A stretch of 64,000 nt of DNA, taken from Nocardia miyunensis NBRC 108239 (GTDB lineage Bacteria > Actinomycetota > Actinomycetes > Mycobacteriales > Mycobacteriaceae). Location of the stretch: positions 1 through 64,000 of the forward strand of contig NZ_BDBQ01000075.1 in the NCBI RefSeq assembly GCF_001613065.1, written 5' to 3'. Positions 16,308 through 24,053 of the stretch are shown in pieces; the stretch's first letter is position 1, and each line of letters begins with the position of its first letter. The notes beneath the pieces were generated by a model. That model did no database searches and had not been told where the DNA came from. It saw nothing but the letters and a program-made list of their open reading frames with translations. The translations under genes and the position numbers were made by a program.

Positions 16308-17216
16308 TCACCGCTGCGCCCGAGGAGCGAGCGCGTCGGATGGCCAGGCGGCCAGGAAATCCGTGATCAGAGGGTTGGCGTCGGCCGAGCGGGTCGCCAG
16401 GACGACGCGGACCGGGTCGATGCCCTCGATGGGCACGGTGGTCAGGTCGGGGCGCAGCTGGGGCCGCCGGTCGCCGGCGGCCAGGATCAATATCGTCCGC
16501 GCCTCGGCGACGAGGTCGAGCTTGTCTTCGAACGATTCGTAGTCCATCGGTGCGCTGCGAGCCGCGATGCCGTCCGGCCGCGGCTCCAGACGGGCGAAGT
16601 CGCTCCACTGCGGGACCGCGTTCGGGCATTGCGGAAGAGCTTCGTCCACGAAGTCGTCCACGGTCACCGACTCCTTACCAGCGAGGCGGTGGTCCGTGGG
16701 GACGACCAGGACCCGCGGCTCGGCCCACAGTTCGGTGAGGCGCAGGCGGTCGGTGGGGAAGGGCAGTGGGGCGCGGGCGACCAGGGCGTCCACCCGGCGG
16801 TCGGTGAGGGCGCGGGCATCGTTCCAGGCCAGGTGGCGGGTGCGGATGCGGGCCGTGGGGCGCTCGCGTCGCAGCCGGCGTACGGCGTGAGTGATCACCA
16901 GGTCCTCCACGTACCCGATGGTCAACTCGCGCGGGGCGGCGGCGTCGCGGGTGGTGAGCTCGGCTTCATGAGCCGCGTGCAGCAGCGCCCGAGCCTGCGG
17001 CAGAAAAGCGCGACCGGCCGCGGTGAGCGGGCTGCCCTGCGGGGTGCGGTCGAACAGGCGCACGCCCAGATGTTCCTCGAGGCGCTGGATCTGGCGGCTC
17101 AGAGACGGCTGCGCGACGTGCAGCACCGCGGCGGCGCGACCGAAGTTGGCGTGCTCCGCGACGACGGTGAAGTAGCCGACAAGCCGCAGATCGAGATCCG
17201 AACCGGGAATGCGCAC
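16308..17216 (-). CDS. LysR family transcriptional regulator
   Basis: A full-length LysR regulator of 302 residues. The winged helix is at residues 8-66 (FTVVAEHANFGRAAAVLHVAQ, then SLSRQIQRLEEHLGVRLF). The ligand domain follows from about residue 90 (LTIGYVEDLVITHAVRRL). It is divergent from the SDR at 17306, with a 9-base inverted repeat in the 89-base spacer, the usual arrangement for a LysR protein controlling its neighbour. The inducer is unknown. Confidence 0.92.
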   Translation of the reverse strand: MRIPGSDLDLRLVGYFTVVAEHANFGRAAAVLHVAQPSLSRQIQRLEEHLGVRLFDRTPQGSPLTAAGRAFLPQARALLHAAHEAELTTRDAAAPRELTIGYVEDLVITHAVRRLRRERPTARIRTRHLAWNDARALTDRRVDALVARAPLPFPTDRLRLTELWAEPRVLVVPTDHRLAGKESVTVDDFVDEALPQCPNAVPQWSDFARLEPRPDGIAARSAPMDYESFEDKLDLVAEARTILILAAGDRRPQLRPDLTTVPIEGIDPVRVVLATRSADANPLITDFLAAWPSDALAPRAQR

Positions 17217-17228
17217 GTTTCGAGCGTA

Positions 17229-17253
17229 CCGGCATGCCGTGCGTGCATGCCGG
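17229..17253. promoter_or_regulatory. LysR-type dyad between lysR and SDR
   Basis: Arms CCGGCATGC and GCATGCCGG (9 bases, perfect) flank a 7-base spacer in the divergent region. The 25-base length and position, 13 bases from the lysR start, suit a LysR binding site. Confidence 0.6.
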
Positions 17254-17305
17254 GTTGCCGATCAGGTCTTGGACGCCGTCGACCGTCCGAGATTTGAATG
17301 GAGAC

Positions 17306-18040
17306 ATGGGAAAACACGACGGAAAGCGCGCGCTCGTCACCGGCGGCAGCAACGGAATCGGCCTGTCGATCGCACGTCTGCTGGCCGCCGAGGGCGCTCG
17401 GGTGATCGTCACCGGGCGCACCGAAGCCGCGCTCGAAACGGCGAGCGAAGAGGGCCTGATCGCGGTTCGCAGCGACGCGACTGCCAAAGCCGACATCGAC
17501 TCCTTGGCGGGGAAGGTCGCGGAGACGTTCGGTCAACTGGATGCGGTGTTCCTGAATGCGGGCATCACCGACATGGTGTCGTTCGAGGCGACGACCGAGC
17601 AGATATACGACGCCATCTTCGCGACCAATACCAAAGGGGCCTACTTCACCCTGCAACGACTGCTGCCGCTGCTGGCCGAGGGCAGCGGCGTAGTGCTGAC
17701 CACCTCGGTGGTGAACCAGCTGGGGCAGCAGGACCTCGGTGTCTACTCGGCGAGCAAGGCGGCTCTGCGGTCGATGGCGCGCACCTGGGCTCGCGAACTG
17801 CTACCGCGCGGCGTACGTGTCAATGCGGTGAGCCCGGGGCCGATCGACACGGGCATTCTGGCCAAGAAGCTGCCCCCCGAAGCGGCGGATGAAATGCTGG
17901 CGGGCCTCACCGCCCAGGTTCCGATGCAGCGCTTGGGAACCCCGGAGGAGGTCGCGCGCGCCGCCGTTTTCCTCGCCTTCGATGCGACGTACACCACCGG
18001 CGCCGAACTCGCGGTGGACGGTGGCGGCACCCAGTTGTGA
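17306..18040 (+). CDS. SDR family oxidoreductase
   Basis: A classical short-chain dehydrogenase of 244 residues. TGGSNGIG is at residues 12-19, NAG is in VFLNAGITD, the catalytic YSASK lies near 147, and the chain ends TGAELAVDGGGTQL. ATG 17306 is preceded by GGAGA. The usual target of the divergent LysR regulator in this arrangement, it likely oxidises or reduces a small carbonyl compound; the substrate is unknown. Confidence 0.9.
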   Translation: MGKHDGKRALVTGGSNGIGLSIARLLAAEGARVIVTGRTEAALETASEEGLIAVRSDATAKADIDSLAGKVAETFGQLDAVFLNAGITDMVSFEATTEQIYDAIFATNTKGAYFTLQRLLPLLAEGSGVVLTTSVVNQLGQQDLGVYSASKAALRSMARTWARELLPRGVRVNAVSPGPIDTGILAKKLPPEAADEMLAGLTAQVPMQRLGTPEEVARAAVFLAFDATYTTGAELAVDGGGTQL

Positions 18041-18105
18041 CACCGGATTCGGGTGCGGTGTCCGGTCGATGTGGATCCGATCCGGCGTGTCTGGATGTCT
18101 GCGGG

Positions 18106-18768
18106 TCAGTCGAGGAATGTCACGGTCTCGGACAGTGGGGCCCGGACGCTGTACTGGTGCGGGATCTCGGGGTCGGGGTGGCCGATCGACATGCCGCAGA
18201 ACAGGATTCGCTCCGGTGGTGGTGTGATCGTCTCGGCTACGGTGCGGTGGTATTCGGACCAGGCGATCTGGGCGCAGGTGTGCAGATTCTCCTGGCGGAG
18301 GAGGAGCATCACCGTTTGCAGGTACATGCCCGCGTCGGCCCATTGGGGTGCGGGCATATCGCGGTCGAGGTAGCAGAACAGGGCGGTGGACGCGCCGAAG
18401 CAGTTCCAGTTCTCGGCTCTGACCCGGGCGCGTCCGGCGGCGTCGTCGCGATCGATGCCGACGGCTTCGTAGCGGCGGGCGCCCATCTCATGCAAGCGCT
18501 CTCGATACGGGGAGGTCAGGTTCGGGGGGTACCAGGCGAATTCCGGTTCGTCCCCGCGGTCACCCGCGGCGATCCGCTCGCCGACCCGTTTCTTCAACTC
18601 CGTCAGCGGATCACCGCTCAGGACATAGATGTGCCAAGGTTGCAGATTGCCCCCGGAAGGCGAACGAGCAGCCGCACCGAGCACCCGTTCCAGAACCTCC
18701 CGACCCACGGGCTCCCCGGTGAACGCCCGAATCGACTGCCTGCTCCGCACCGCCTCGTAGACATCCAC
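18106..18768 (-). CDS. nitroreductase family protein
   Basis: An FMN-dependent nitroreductase-like enzyme of 220 residues. The N-terminal AVRSRQSIRAFTGEPV binds FMN phosphate, SPSGGNLQPWHIYV is the classic second motif, and the C-terminal half contains GAST and QTVMLLLR. Such proteins reduce nitroaromatics or quinones with NAD(P)H in the cytosol. It lies convergent to the SDR at 17306, with 65 bases between. Confidence 0.9.
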   Translation of the reverse strand: MDVYEAVRSRQSIRAFTGEPVGREVLERVLGAAARSPSGGNLQPWHIYVLSGDPLTELKKRVGERIAAGDRGDEPEFAWYPPNLTSPYRERLHEMGARRYEAVGIDRDDAAGRARVRAENWNCFGASTALFCYLDRDMPAPQWADAGMYLQTVMLLLRQENLHTCAQIAWSEYHRTVAETITPPPERILFCGMSIGHPDPEIPHQYSVRAPLSETVTFLD

Positions 18769-18917
18769 CCCCGCATCCTACGTATGCCTGCCCGATGAAC
18801 GATTCCTCTTGTACAACAATGACTTTCGATCTGGGGAATCCGTCGACTGCGCTTCGATGCCGACGAGTGCGCCATCGGTCGGGAAGACCCCGGTTGGCAG
18901 CGGATATCGTGGGCGAT

Positions 18918-19613
18918 GTGGACCATCTTGCAGTACTGCGGGCAAAGCTCATCGAGTTCGGTGCGCTGATCACCGCCGATCTCGACCTGTCCGAGCCCGT
19001 GCCCAGTTGCGGCGACTGGACCTTCCTCGATCTGGCCGACCACCTGGGCAACGGCAATATGTGGGTGGTGGTCGGTGTGCGGGAGGGGCGGGGTGATCGT
19101 CAGGATGAGCCCGCACCCAAAGATCCGGTCCGGCTACGAGACTGGTACGACGACACCGCATCCGCCCTCGTCGCGGCGCTGTCCGTAGACCCCGAAACCC
19201 CGGCCTGGACTTTCACCAGCCAGCTACCGCGCACAGTGGGCTTCTGGCGTCGGCGCCGGATGCACGAGACGCTGATGCACCTGTGGGACGGGCAGAATGC
19301 GCTCGGCACACCAGAACCGTTCGCCCCGGACCTGGCGGCCGACGGCATCGCGGAGGTCTTCGAACTCTTCGCACCCCGAATGATCAAGCGCGGCTTGGCC
19401 GTAGAGCCGGATACGGCGATCGGTATCCACGCCACCGATACCGGAGACAGCTGGACCTATGGCCCAGCCGAACCGGCTGCCCGGCTGTCCGGTACCGCCT
19501 CGGATCTGCTACTCGCCCTGTGGGGCCGCAAACCTCTCTCCGACCCCGCACTCACGTGGTCGGGAGATCGCAAGGCAGGCGAGCGCGCATTGTCCGGTCC
19601 GTTGGTGCCTTAG
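18918..19613 (+). CDS. maleylpyruvate isomerase-type (DinB-like) protein, mycothiol-dependent family
   Basis: A four-helix DinB-superfamily protein of 231 residues that matches the mycothiol-dependent maleylpyruvate isomerase group (TIGR03083 type). VPSCGDWTFLDLADHLGNGNMWV carries the first metal-ligand histidine, and MHETLMHLWDGQNALG carries the following pair. The start is uncertain; GTG 18918 gives the usual N-terminus and GTG 18909 is an alternative. Most members have unknown thiol-linked functions. Confidence 0.78.
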   Translation: MDHLAVLRAKLIEFGALITADLDLSEPVPSCGDWTFLDLADHLGNGNMWVVVGVREGRGDRQDEPAPKDPVRLRDWYDDTASALVAALSVDPETPAWTFTSQLPRTVGFWRRRRMHETLMHLWDGQNALGTPEPFAPDLAADGIAEVFELFAPRMIKRGLAVEPDTAIGIHATDTGDSWTYGPAEPAARLSGTASDLLLALWGRKPLSDPALTWSGDRKAGERALSGPLVP

Positions 19614-19682
19614 CCTGCGGGAAAGTGCGCGAGGCCGACCACGGGCACGCCCGGAACAGCTTCTACAGAGACGCACTGAACG

Positions 19683-19985
19683 ATGAGCGATCACATGAGT
19701 ATGGATGCGCTGCGGCGTGAGCGGTTCGATCGACCGGACTTCGATGCCGACGAGTATGACGCCGGGCGTGCCCCCACTATCGGGATGCTCGAACGGCTGG
19801 CCCACGCGCTGGAACTGCGGTTCGTCGCCCGATTCGAAAAGCGTGATGCGGATTCATCTCACGGCCCGGCTCATGACGTTGGTTCTGCCGTGGCTCCTGG
19901 GGGGCCGTTGCCGGTACAAGGCTGCGGCGTCGACGAGCGTTGGCAACGGCCATGTGGCACAGCAGGGTTGGCGCTGGGGCCGTAG
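19683..19985 (+). pseudogene. remnant of an XRE-type antitoxin, HTH deleted
   Basis: The frame opens MSDHMSMDALRRERFDR and continues DADEYDAGRAPTIGMLERLAHALELRFVARF. The last part is the typical end of a HigA-like XRE antitoxin (TLERLAxALxLxLVVR), yet the helix-turn-helix that should lie between the two parts is missing. Downstream the frame loses protein character before its stop at 19985. It is best read as an antitoxin gene that lost an internal segment. No toxin partner is adjacent. Confidence 0.45.
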
Positions 19986-20016
19986 GAGGCTTGCGGATCG
20001 ACGTAACCTTTCGAGG

Positions 20017-20514
20017 GTGAAGGAGACGGTGACCTACGTGGAAATGACAGCCCGTGGTCAGCTCGAGTCGGCCGCTCCGGTTCCCGGCATGGACCTGCGT
20101 CCCTTGGATCGAGATTCACCACTGGTTGTCGATCTCCAGGTCCGGATCGGCGCTCCCTACGGCTGGACGAGTGCCAGGCGAGCCGAAGCGGAATGGGCAA
20201 GTTGGTTCGCGAGCTGCCCGGGCCGGACGTTCTGGCTGCTGACCTTCGAAGATGAACCGGCAGGGTTGCTTTCCTACGATGTCCACCCGGACGACGAGGT
20301 CGAGATCGAAACCTTCGGCCTGGTACCGGAGTTCGTCGGCATGGGCCTGGGCGGACACGCCTTGACACTCGGAGTTCAGCGGGCCTGGGAGCTGACCCCC
20401 ACGGTGAAAAGAGTCTGGCTACACACCTCGACGCTGGACCATCCTCACGCTTTGTCCAACTATCACCGACGAGGCTTCCGCACCTTCAAGATCGAGGAAG
20501 GAGAGCGCGGCTGA
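20017..20514 (+). CDS. GNAT family N-acetyltransferase
   Basis: A GCN5-type acyltransferase. VEIETFGLVPEFVGMGLGGHAL contains the acetyl-CoA pyrophosphate loop (Q/RxxGxG/A variant MGLGGHA), followed by VWLHTSTLDHPHALSNYHRRGFRTFK, the beta-6/helix-4 end of the fold. Several GTG/ATG codons (20017, 20029, 20038, 20044) could start it; AGGAGA at 20021-20026 favours one of the later ones. The substrate is unknown. Confidence 0.78.
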   Translation: MKETVTYVEMTARGQLESAAPVPGMDLRPLDRDSPLVVDLQVRIGAPYGWTSARRAEAEWASWFASCPGRTFWLLTFEDEPAGLLSYDVHPDDEVEIETFGLVPEFVGMGLGGHALTLGVQRAWELTPTVKRVWLHTSTLDHPHALSNYHRRGFRTFKIEEGERG

Positions 20515-20531
20515 GCAGAGCGGTCATGCGG

Positions 20532-20708
20532 TCATTGATCGCCCGCGATCCCGCCGACCCGGTTCGTCTGCGCGTGCTTCAGGCAGTTCACGCAAACCAC
20601 CGGCCAATCCGGCCCGTGGTTCCATGCCCCCGAATCCCGACAGCGCCCCCAGGGTGATGGCCGCCCGATCGTTTCATCTTCACCGTGAGCATGCTGGCAA
20701 ATATCCCA
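20532..20708 (-). CDS. possible small CxxC protein or remnant
   Basis: The minus frame reads CQHAHGEDET, PWGRCRDSG, NHGPDWPVVCVNCLKHAQ and ends GGIAGDQ-stop at 20532. The Cys/His pattern looks like a small zinc-binding protein. No ATG or GTG start is in phase close to the coding part, so it may be a 5'-truncated relic or use an unusual start. The left end is approximate. Confidence 0.3.
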   Translation of the reverse strand, partial: WDICQHAHGEDETIGRPSPWGRCRDSGAWNHGPDWPVVCVNCLKHAQTNRVGGIAGDQ

Positions 20709-20764
20709 TGCATGTGTGGGTTGCCGTGATCCGTTGTCGCGGTTGGCTGATCGGCCGGACGATG

Positions 20765-20980
20765 TCAGGTGTCGAGCCAGGTCTCGATTTCTTCGAGGGT
20801 GTCTGCGGTGTAGACGGGTTCGTTGTCGGTGAGGTCGAGGAGTTGCCATTTGTAGGGGGTTGGGTTGTTGCGGACGAGGCGGTAGCCCTGGGTGGTCGCG
20901 CGGGCGATCAGGGTTATCGCTCGGATGAGGTGTGGCGGGAATTGTGTTGGGGTGGTGTGGGTTTCGTGTTGATCCGTCAT
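20765..20980 (-). CDS. hypothetical protein, third gene of small cassette
   Basis: A 71-residue protein starting MTDQHETHTTPTQF, with a central IRAITLIARATTQGYRLVRN and an acidic C-terminus (ADTLEEIETWLDT). The ATG overlaps the stop of the preceding gene as ATGA, showing translational coupling. No family is recognised. With the two upstream small genes it forms an operon divergent from the XRE/DUF397 pair. Confidence 0.6.
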   Translation of the reverse strand: MTDQHETHTTPTQFPPHLIRAITLIARATTQGYRLVRNNPTPYKWQLLDLTDNEPVYTADTLEEIETWLDT

Positions 20981-21417
20981 GGGTGCCGCCAGGGGCGGTA
21001 GGAGTCGGGGGTGATGCGGCCTGCGGCTACCAGGGCGGCGAAGGCGGCGCGTTTGCGGGCGCAGGTGTGGTCGCGGTGGAGTTGCATGTCGCGGTGGGCG
21101 GTGGCGATGGTGAACGGTTGGGCGGGAGTGCCGCAGGACGAGGGTGCGGGCACTGGGGTGGGGTGCGGGCGACCGGGTTGTGGTGTAGTGCCGCAGGTCG
21201 ATGGGGCTGAGCGGTCTGCGGGGCAATGGTGTTGCGGTGCATCGCTGGAGGACGCGGGTGAGGGCTGGTCGGCTGGGTTCGGACGGTGGGGGTGCCAGGG
21301 CCGGCAGCGGTTCGGGCGGAGCGGCCATAGGCAGCCGAGGGCGAGTAGGACCACCGCGCAGCCGGTGAGGACGGTGATGATGCTCGACAGTTCATCCCAG
21401 GCGGACATCGGGCTCAT
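20977..21417 (-). CDS. hypothetical single-pass membrane protein, second gene of cassette
   Basis: A 146-residue protein with one clear transmembrane helix near residues 12-32 (SIITVLTGCAVVLLALGCLW). A long Pro/His/Ser-rich segment follows, then a C-terminal stretch (IATAHRDMQLHRDHTCARKRAAFAALVAAGRI) resembling the third gene upstream. Its ATG overlaps the stop of the preceding gene as ATGA and its stop overlaps the next ATG. Function is unknown. Confidence 0.6.
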   Translation of the reverse strand: MSPMSAWDELSSIITVLTGCAVVLLALGCLWPLRPNRCRPWHPHRPNPADQPSPASSSDAPQHHCPADRSAPSTCGTTPQPGRPHPTPVPAPSSCGTPAQPFTIATAHRDMQLHRDHTCARKRAAFAALVAAGRITPDSYRPWRHP

Positions 21418-21809
21418 GGGGCATCACCTCGACTGTGGAATGGTTGGGTGCAGTGGTTGGAGGTGGGCGGGGCATCCCCCTGGCCACGCACTTCCTGGGC
21501 GAGACGGTCGAGGCTGTCGAGAATCTTCCGGAAAGGTTGTGGCTCCGGGAAATTCGGTGTGTGTGTCGGGCTCGCGTCAACGGGTATGGGGAGGCCGCGG
21601 CGGTGGGCTCGTTCGCGTGGGGTGGTGATCGGGGGGACTGTGCGGCCGTGGTGGACGAGGGTTGCGTAGGCGACCCATTTCCAGGCGCAGTGGTCGATGC
21701 GGCAGGTCAGGTGGTGTTGCATCTGGTGGTGTGCGAGGTCGAGACCGGCGTGTTCGCACACTTCCGACGGGATGACGATGGTGTCGCCGGTTCTGGTGTA
21801 GTACAGCAT
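21414..21809 (-). CDS. hypothetical protein, first gene of cassette
   Basis: A 131-residue protein from ATG 21809 (MLYYTRTGDTIVIPSEVCEHAGL); starts at 21878 or 21926 would lengthen it. It contains MQHHLTCRIDHCAWKWVAYATLVHHGRTVPP, whose CxxxxC and following Ala-Thr-Leu-Val motif recurs in the second cassette protein (HTCARKRAAFAALVAAGRI). The C-terminus is Pro-rich. The stop overlaps the next gene's ATG. No family is assigned. Divergent from the XRE gene. Confidence 0.6.
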   Translation of the reverse strand: MLYYTRTGDTIVIPSEVCEHAGLDLAHHQMQHHLTCRIDHCAWKWVAYATLVHHGRTVPPITTPRERAHRRGLPIPVDASPTHTPNFPEPQPFRKILDSLDRLAQEVRGQGDAPPTSNHCTQPFHSRGDAP

Positions 21810-21968
21810 CTTCCGTTTCTTCTGCTCGGTGGATCGGTCGTCGGCGCGTAAAACGCAATGCGGAAAAGGTTGTGGCATCGGCAAATAAGACCACTGACCG
21901 ATGAGATTCGGTGGCCGCGAACACATGCCAGTAAATCATTCGACGGGTACGGTGGGGGGCCACCGTTG

Positions 21969-21990
21969 GATTTCGCCTGGAGACGAAATC
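21969..21990. promoter_or_regulatory. 22-bp inverted repeat in cassette/XRE spacer
   Basis: GATTTCG and CGAAATC (7-base perfect arms, 8-base spacer) lie between the divergent small-protein operon and the XRE gene, close to a second repeat cluster at 22003-22036. Confidence 0.5.
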
Positions 21991-22002
21991 ACTCCACATG
22001 GT

Positions 22003-22036
22003 TTGGAACATTGGAACATTCCATTTGATATGGAAC
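22003..22036. promoter_or_regulatory. TTGGAACA repeats upstream of XRE gene
   Basis: Two tandem copies of TTGGAACA (22003-22018) run into the dyad TGGAA-CA-TTCCA (22012-22023), and a third TGGAAC is at 22031. The clustered half-sites point to an operator, probably for the XRE regulator itself. Confidence 0.5.
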
Positions 22037-22082
22037 GAATCCGAATGTCGTACAGAACGGTGACCCCGCAAATGGAAGGTCG

Positions 22083-22964
22083 GTGTTTTCAGTGTCTGAC
22101 GAACCACACAACAGCTCTCTGCCGCGCCGCGAGCTCGGTCGCCGTCTGCGTGAGTTTCGGGAGAAGCGCAAGATGACCCGGACCAACGCGGCACGGCGGT
22201 GCGAGATGGGCTCGCAGACGTTGTGGCGGTTGGAAACCGGTCGCAGCAGCACGATCAAGCGTGTGACCGTCAATCTGTTGTGTGACCTGTACGAGGTCAC
22301 TGACGATGAGCGTCGGGTTCTGTTGTGGCTGGCAGAGGAGTCGCGTAAGGACGGTTGGTGGCAATCATTCGCAGGTGGGCTCGCTCCGGATGCTGAGTTG
22401 TATGTTGGCCTCGAGGGAGCGGCGTGCCGTCTGGCAACGTGGCATATGGCAGTTCTTCCTGGATTGCTTCAGATTCCGGAGTACCGGCGAGCGATATGGG
22501 AAGCGCAAGGGCGTCCAGTGCATATTGATAGCGAACTGGGGATCCTTGCGAAACGACAAGAGCGTCTGGATGACCCGAGCTTTACATTCACAGTTTTCTT
22601 GTACGACTCCGTGCTACGACAGAATATCGGTGGCAAGGCTGTAATGATCAGCCAGCTGCGGCACCTGCTCGAGGGCAGTCGGCTTCCAAATGTGTCGATC
22701 AGGATTGTTCCATTCGACGCTCCGATACATCTGGGCCTGCATGCCAAAGACTTTTCCTTCCTGGAGTTCCCGGAGCATCCGAATCCGGTACTCACCGAGC
22801 CGCCCGTCATCTACGTGGAGAGCCTCGCAGGTGTGCTCTACCTGGATAAGCCCGCTGAGATCGAGTTGTATCAGGACGCTCGACACGACCTCGAGCGAGT
22901 AGCCTTGAGCGAGAACGACACCCGAAGCCTCATCGAGGCGATTCAGAAGGAGTGGGGACTATGA
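22083..22964 (+). CDS. XRE family regulator with DUF5753 domain
   Basis: A 293-residue helix-turn-helix protein. The XRE domain is at residues 15-75 (LGRRLREFREKRKMTRTNAARRC, then SQTLWRLETGRSSTIKR). DUF5753 follows (WWQSFAGGLAPDAELYVGLEGAA through PPVIYVESLAGVLYL). Such proteins (WhiJ-like) act with a small DUF397 partner to control development or accessory clusters in actinomycetes. The DUF397 gene overlaps its stop by ATGA. The start is GTG 22083, with GGAAGG just upstream; GTG 22092 is possible. Confidence 0.9.
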   Translation: MFSVSDEPHNSSLPRRELGRRLREFREKRKMTRTNAARRCEMGSQTLWRLETGRSSTIKRVTVNLLCDLYEVTDDERRVLLWLAEESRKDGWWQSFAGGLAPDAELYVGLEGAACRLATWHMAVLPGLLQIPEYRRAIWEAQGRPVHIDSELGILAKRQERLDDPSFTFTVFLYDSVLRQNIGGKAVMISQLRHLLEGSRLPNVSIRIVPFDAPIHLGLHAKDFSFLEFPEHPNPVLTEPPVIYVESLAGVLYLDKPAEIELYQDARHDLERVALSENDTRSLIEAIQKEWGL

Positions 22965-23164
22965 TCATCGACTTGTCGGGTGCGCGGTGGTTCAAGAGCA
23001 GTCGGAGCCTCAGCGGTAAAGACTGCGTTGAGGTGGCCCATCTGCATAAAGACATGGTCGGCGTCCGAGATTCGAAGAATCCGTCCGGTCCGGCGCTGGT
23101 TTTCAGTTCAGCCGAGTGGGATGCGTTCACCGATCGGCTCGCGGAGGGTGGGCTCGATCGGTAA
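22961..23164 (+). CDS. DUF397 domain protein
   Basis: A 67-residue protein with the DUF397 pattern: ARWFKSSRS near the start, CVEVAHL in the middle, VGVRDSKNPSGPALVFSSAEWDAFTDRL at the end. DUF397 proteins are small partners of XRE/DUF5753 regulators, thought to modulate or sequester them. Its ATG overlaps the regulator's TGA (ATGA), so the two are translationally coupled and made in a fixed ratio. Confidence 0.92.
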   Translation: MIIDLSGARWFKSSRSLSGKDCVEVAHLHKDMVGVRDSKNPSGPALVFSSAEWDAFTDRLAEGGLDR

Positions 23165-23502
23165 GGGCCAATTCTTCGGTGTAGCAGCATTTTTCAGTAA
23201 CGTCACTGCTCACCGGCCCGCAGATGAAACATGGTCGGCGTCGGAGTTCATCCGATGCCGACCATGTCGTCTGTGACCACATCAGGCCCGTCCGAAGCGC
23301 TGCATACAGGTTCGAAACGCGATGCTTACGGTATCGAGCGCGTCTGGCCTGTGCAGACGCTGCGGGTCCTCTTGTGGCCCAACGGTTCACAGCATCGATG
23401 TGCAAGCTCATGATGGACGGCGAGATTGCTCCCCTGAGAGGTCGTCGAAGGTACATCCGATTGCTAAGGTAAGTCGACTTGTTCTCGACGATCGGGGGTT
23501 GT
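23165..23502. other. spacer with long hairpin between DUF397 and lipoprotein genes
   Basis: No gene recognised. It contains the hairpin at 23230-23266 and marks a drop in GC content that continues through the type VII module. Confidence 0.5.
23230..23266 (+). terminator. 15-bp stem-loop downstream of XRE/DUF397
   Basis: Arms of 15 bases (CATGGTCGGCGTCGG and CCGATGCCGACCATG, one G-U-type mismatch) enclose a 7-base loop. No T-tract follows closely. The left arm repeats a 14-base sequence found inside the DUF397 gene at about 23052-23065. It could be a terminator or a processed RNA structure. Confidence 0.5.
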
Positions 23503-24015
23503 ATGCGTGCGCTGGCGGTAGTGGCTGGTGTGTGTGCAGTACTGGCAGTGGCCGGATGCAAGAGTGAGTCGGGATCGGCGACAACATCCGCGGCCAAGCT
23601 AACTGAGGCTCAGCTTTGGGATCCGTGCACGTTGTCAGACAGCGCTCTCCAAGCAACTGGGGTCGATCCGAGTACGAAGGATACGAACCCATTCGGTGGG
23701 CATCAGACTGGGTGGAAGGGGTGCGATTGGAGAAACGACACCTACTATTTGAATGTGTTCACTACCGTGCACACGATGGACGAGGTTCGTACCAATAACC
23801 TTCTCAAAAATGTGCACGATGTCGATGTGGCTGGTCGAAACGCTGTCAGTGAGACCCAGGGCTCTAGCAATGACAACTGTGGTGTCGACTTCCCCACTTC
23901 GAAGGGGGTAGTGCAGGTGGTAATTCGCCAACAGTATGGATCCCCGTCCGCTGGCGATCTTTGTGCGATTGCTCTGCGGTCGGCAAACTCCCTGAATTCG
24001 TCGATCCCTAAATAA
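23503..24015 (+). CDS. DUF3558 family lipoprotein
   Basis: A 170-residue lipoprotein. The signal peptide MRALAVVAGVCAVLAVAGC ends in a lipobox with Cys19. The mature part has LWDPCTLSDSALQATGVDP, the DUF3558 hallmark, and further cysteines (WKGCDW, NDNCGVDF, DLCAIAL) that would form disulfides outside the membrane. In nocardiae such lipoproteins often lie beside type VII secretion accessory genes, as here. ATG 23503 is preferred over 23479 because it begins the signal peptide. GC content is lower than in the flanks. Confidence 0.85.
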   Translation: MRALAVVAGVCAVLAVAGCKSESGSATTSAAKLTEAQLWDPCTLSDSALQATGVDPSTKDTNPFGGHQTGWKGCDWRNDTYYLNVFTTVHTMDEVRTNNLLKNVHDVDVAGRNAVSETQGSSNDNCGVDFPTSKGVVQVVIRQQYGSPSAGDLCAIALRSANSLNSSIPK

Positions 24016-24053
24016 AGATCATGAAATTGGAAACATAGGACGGATCGAGAATC

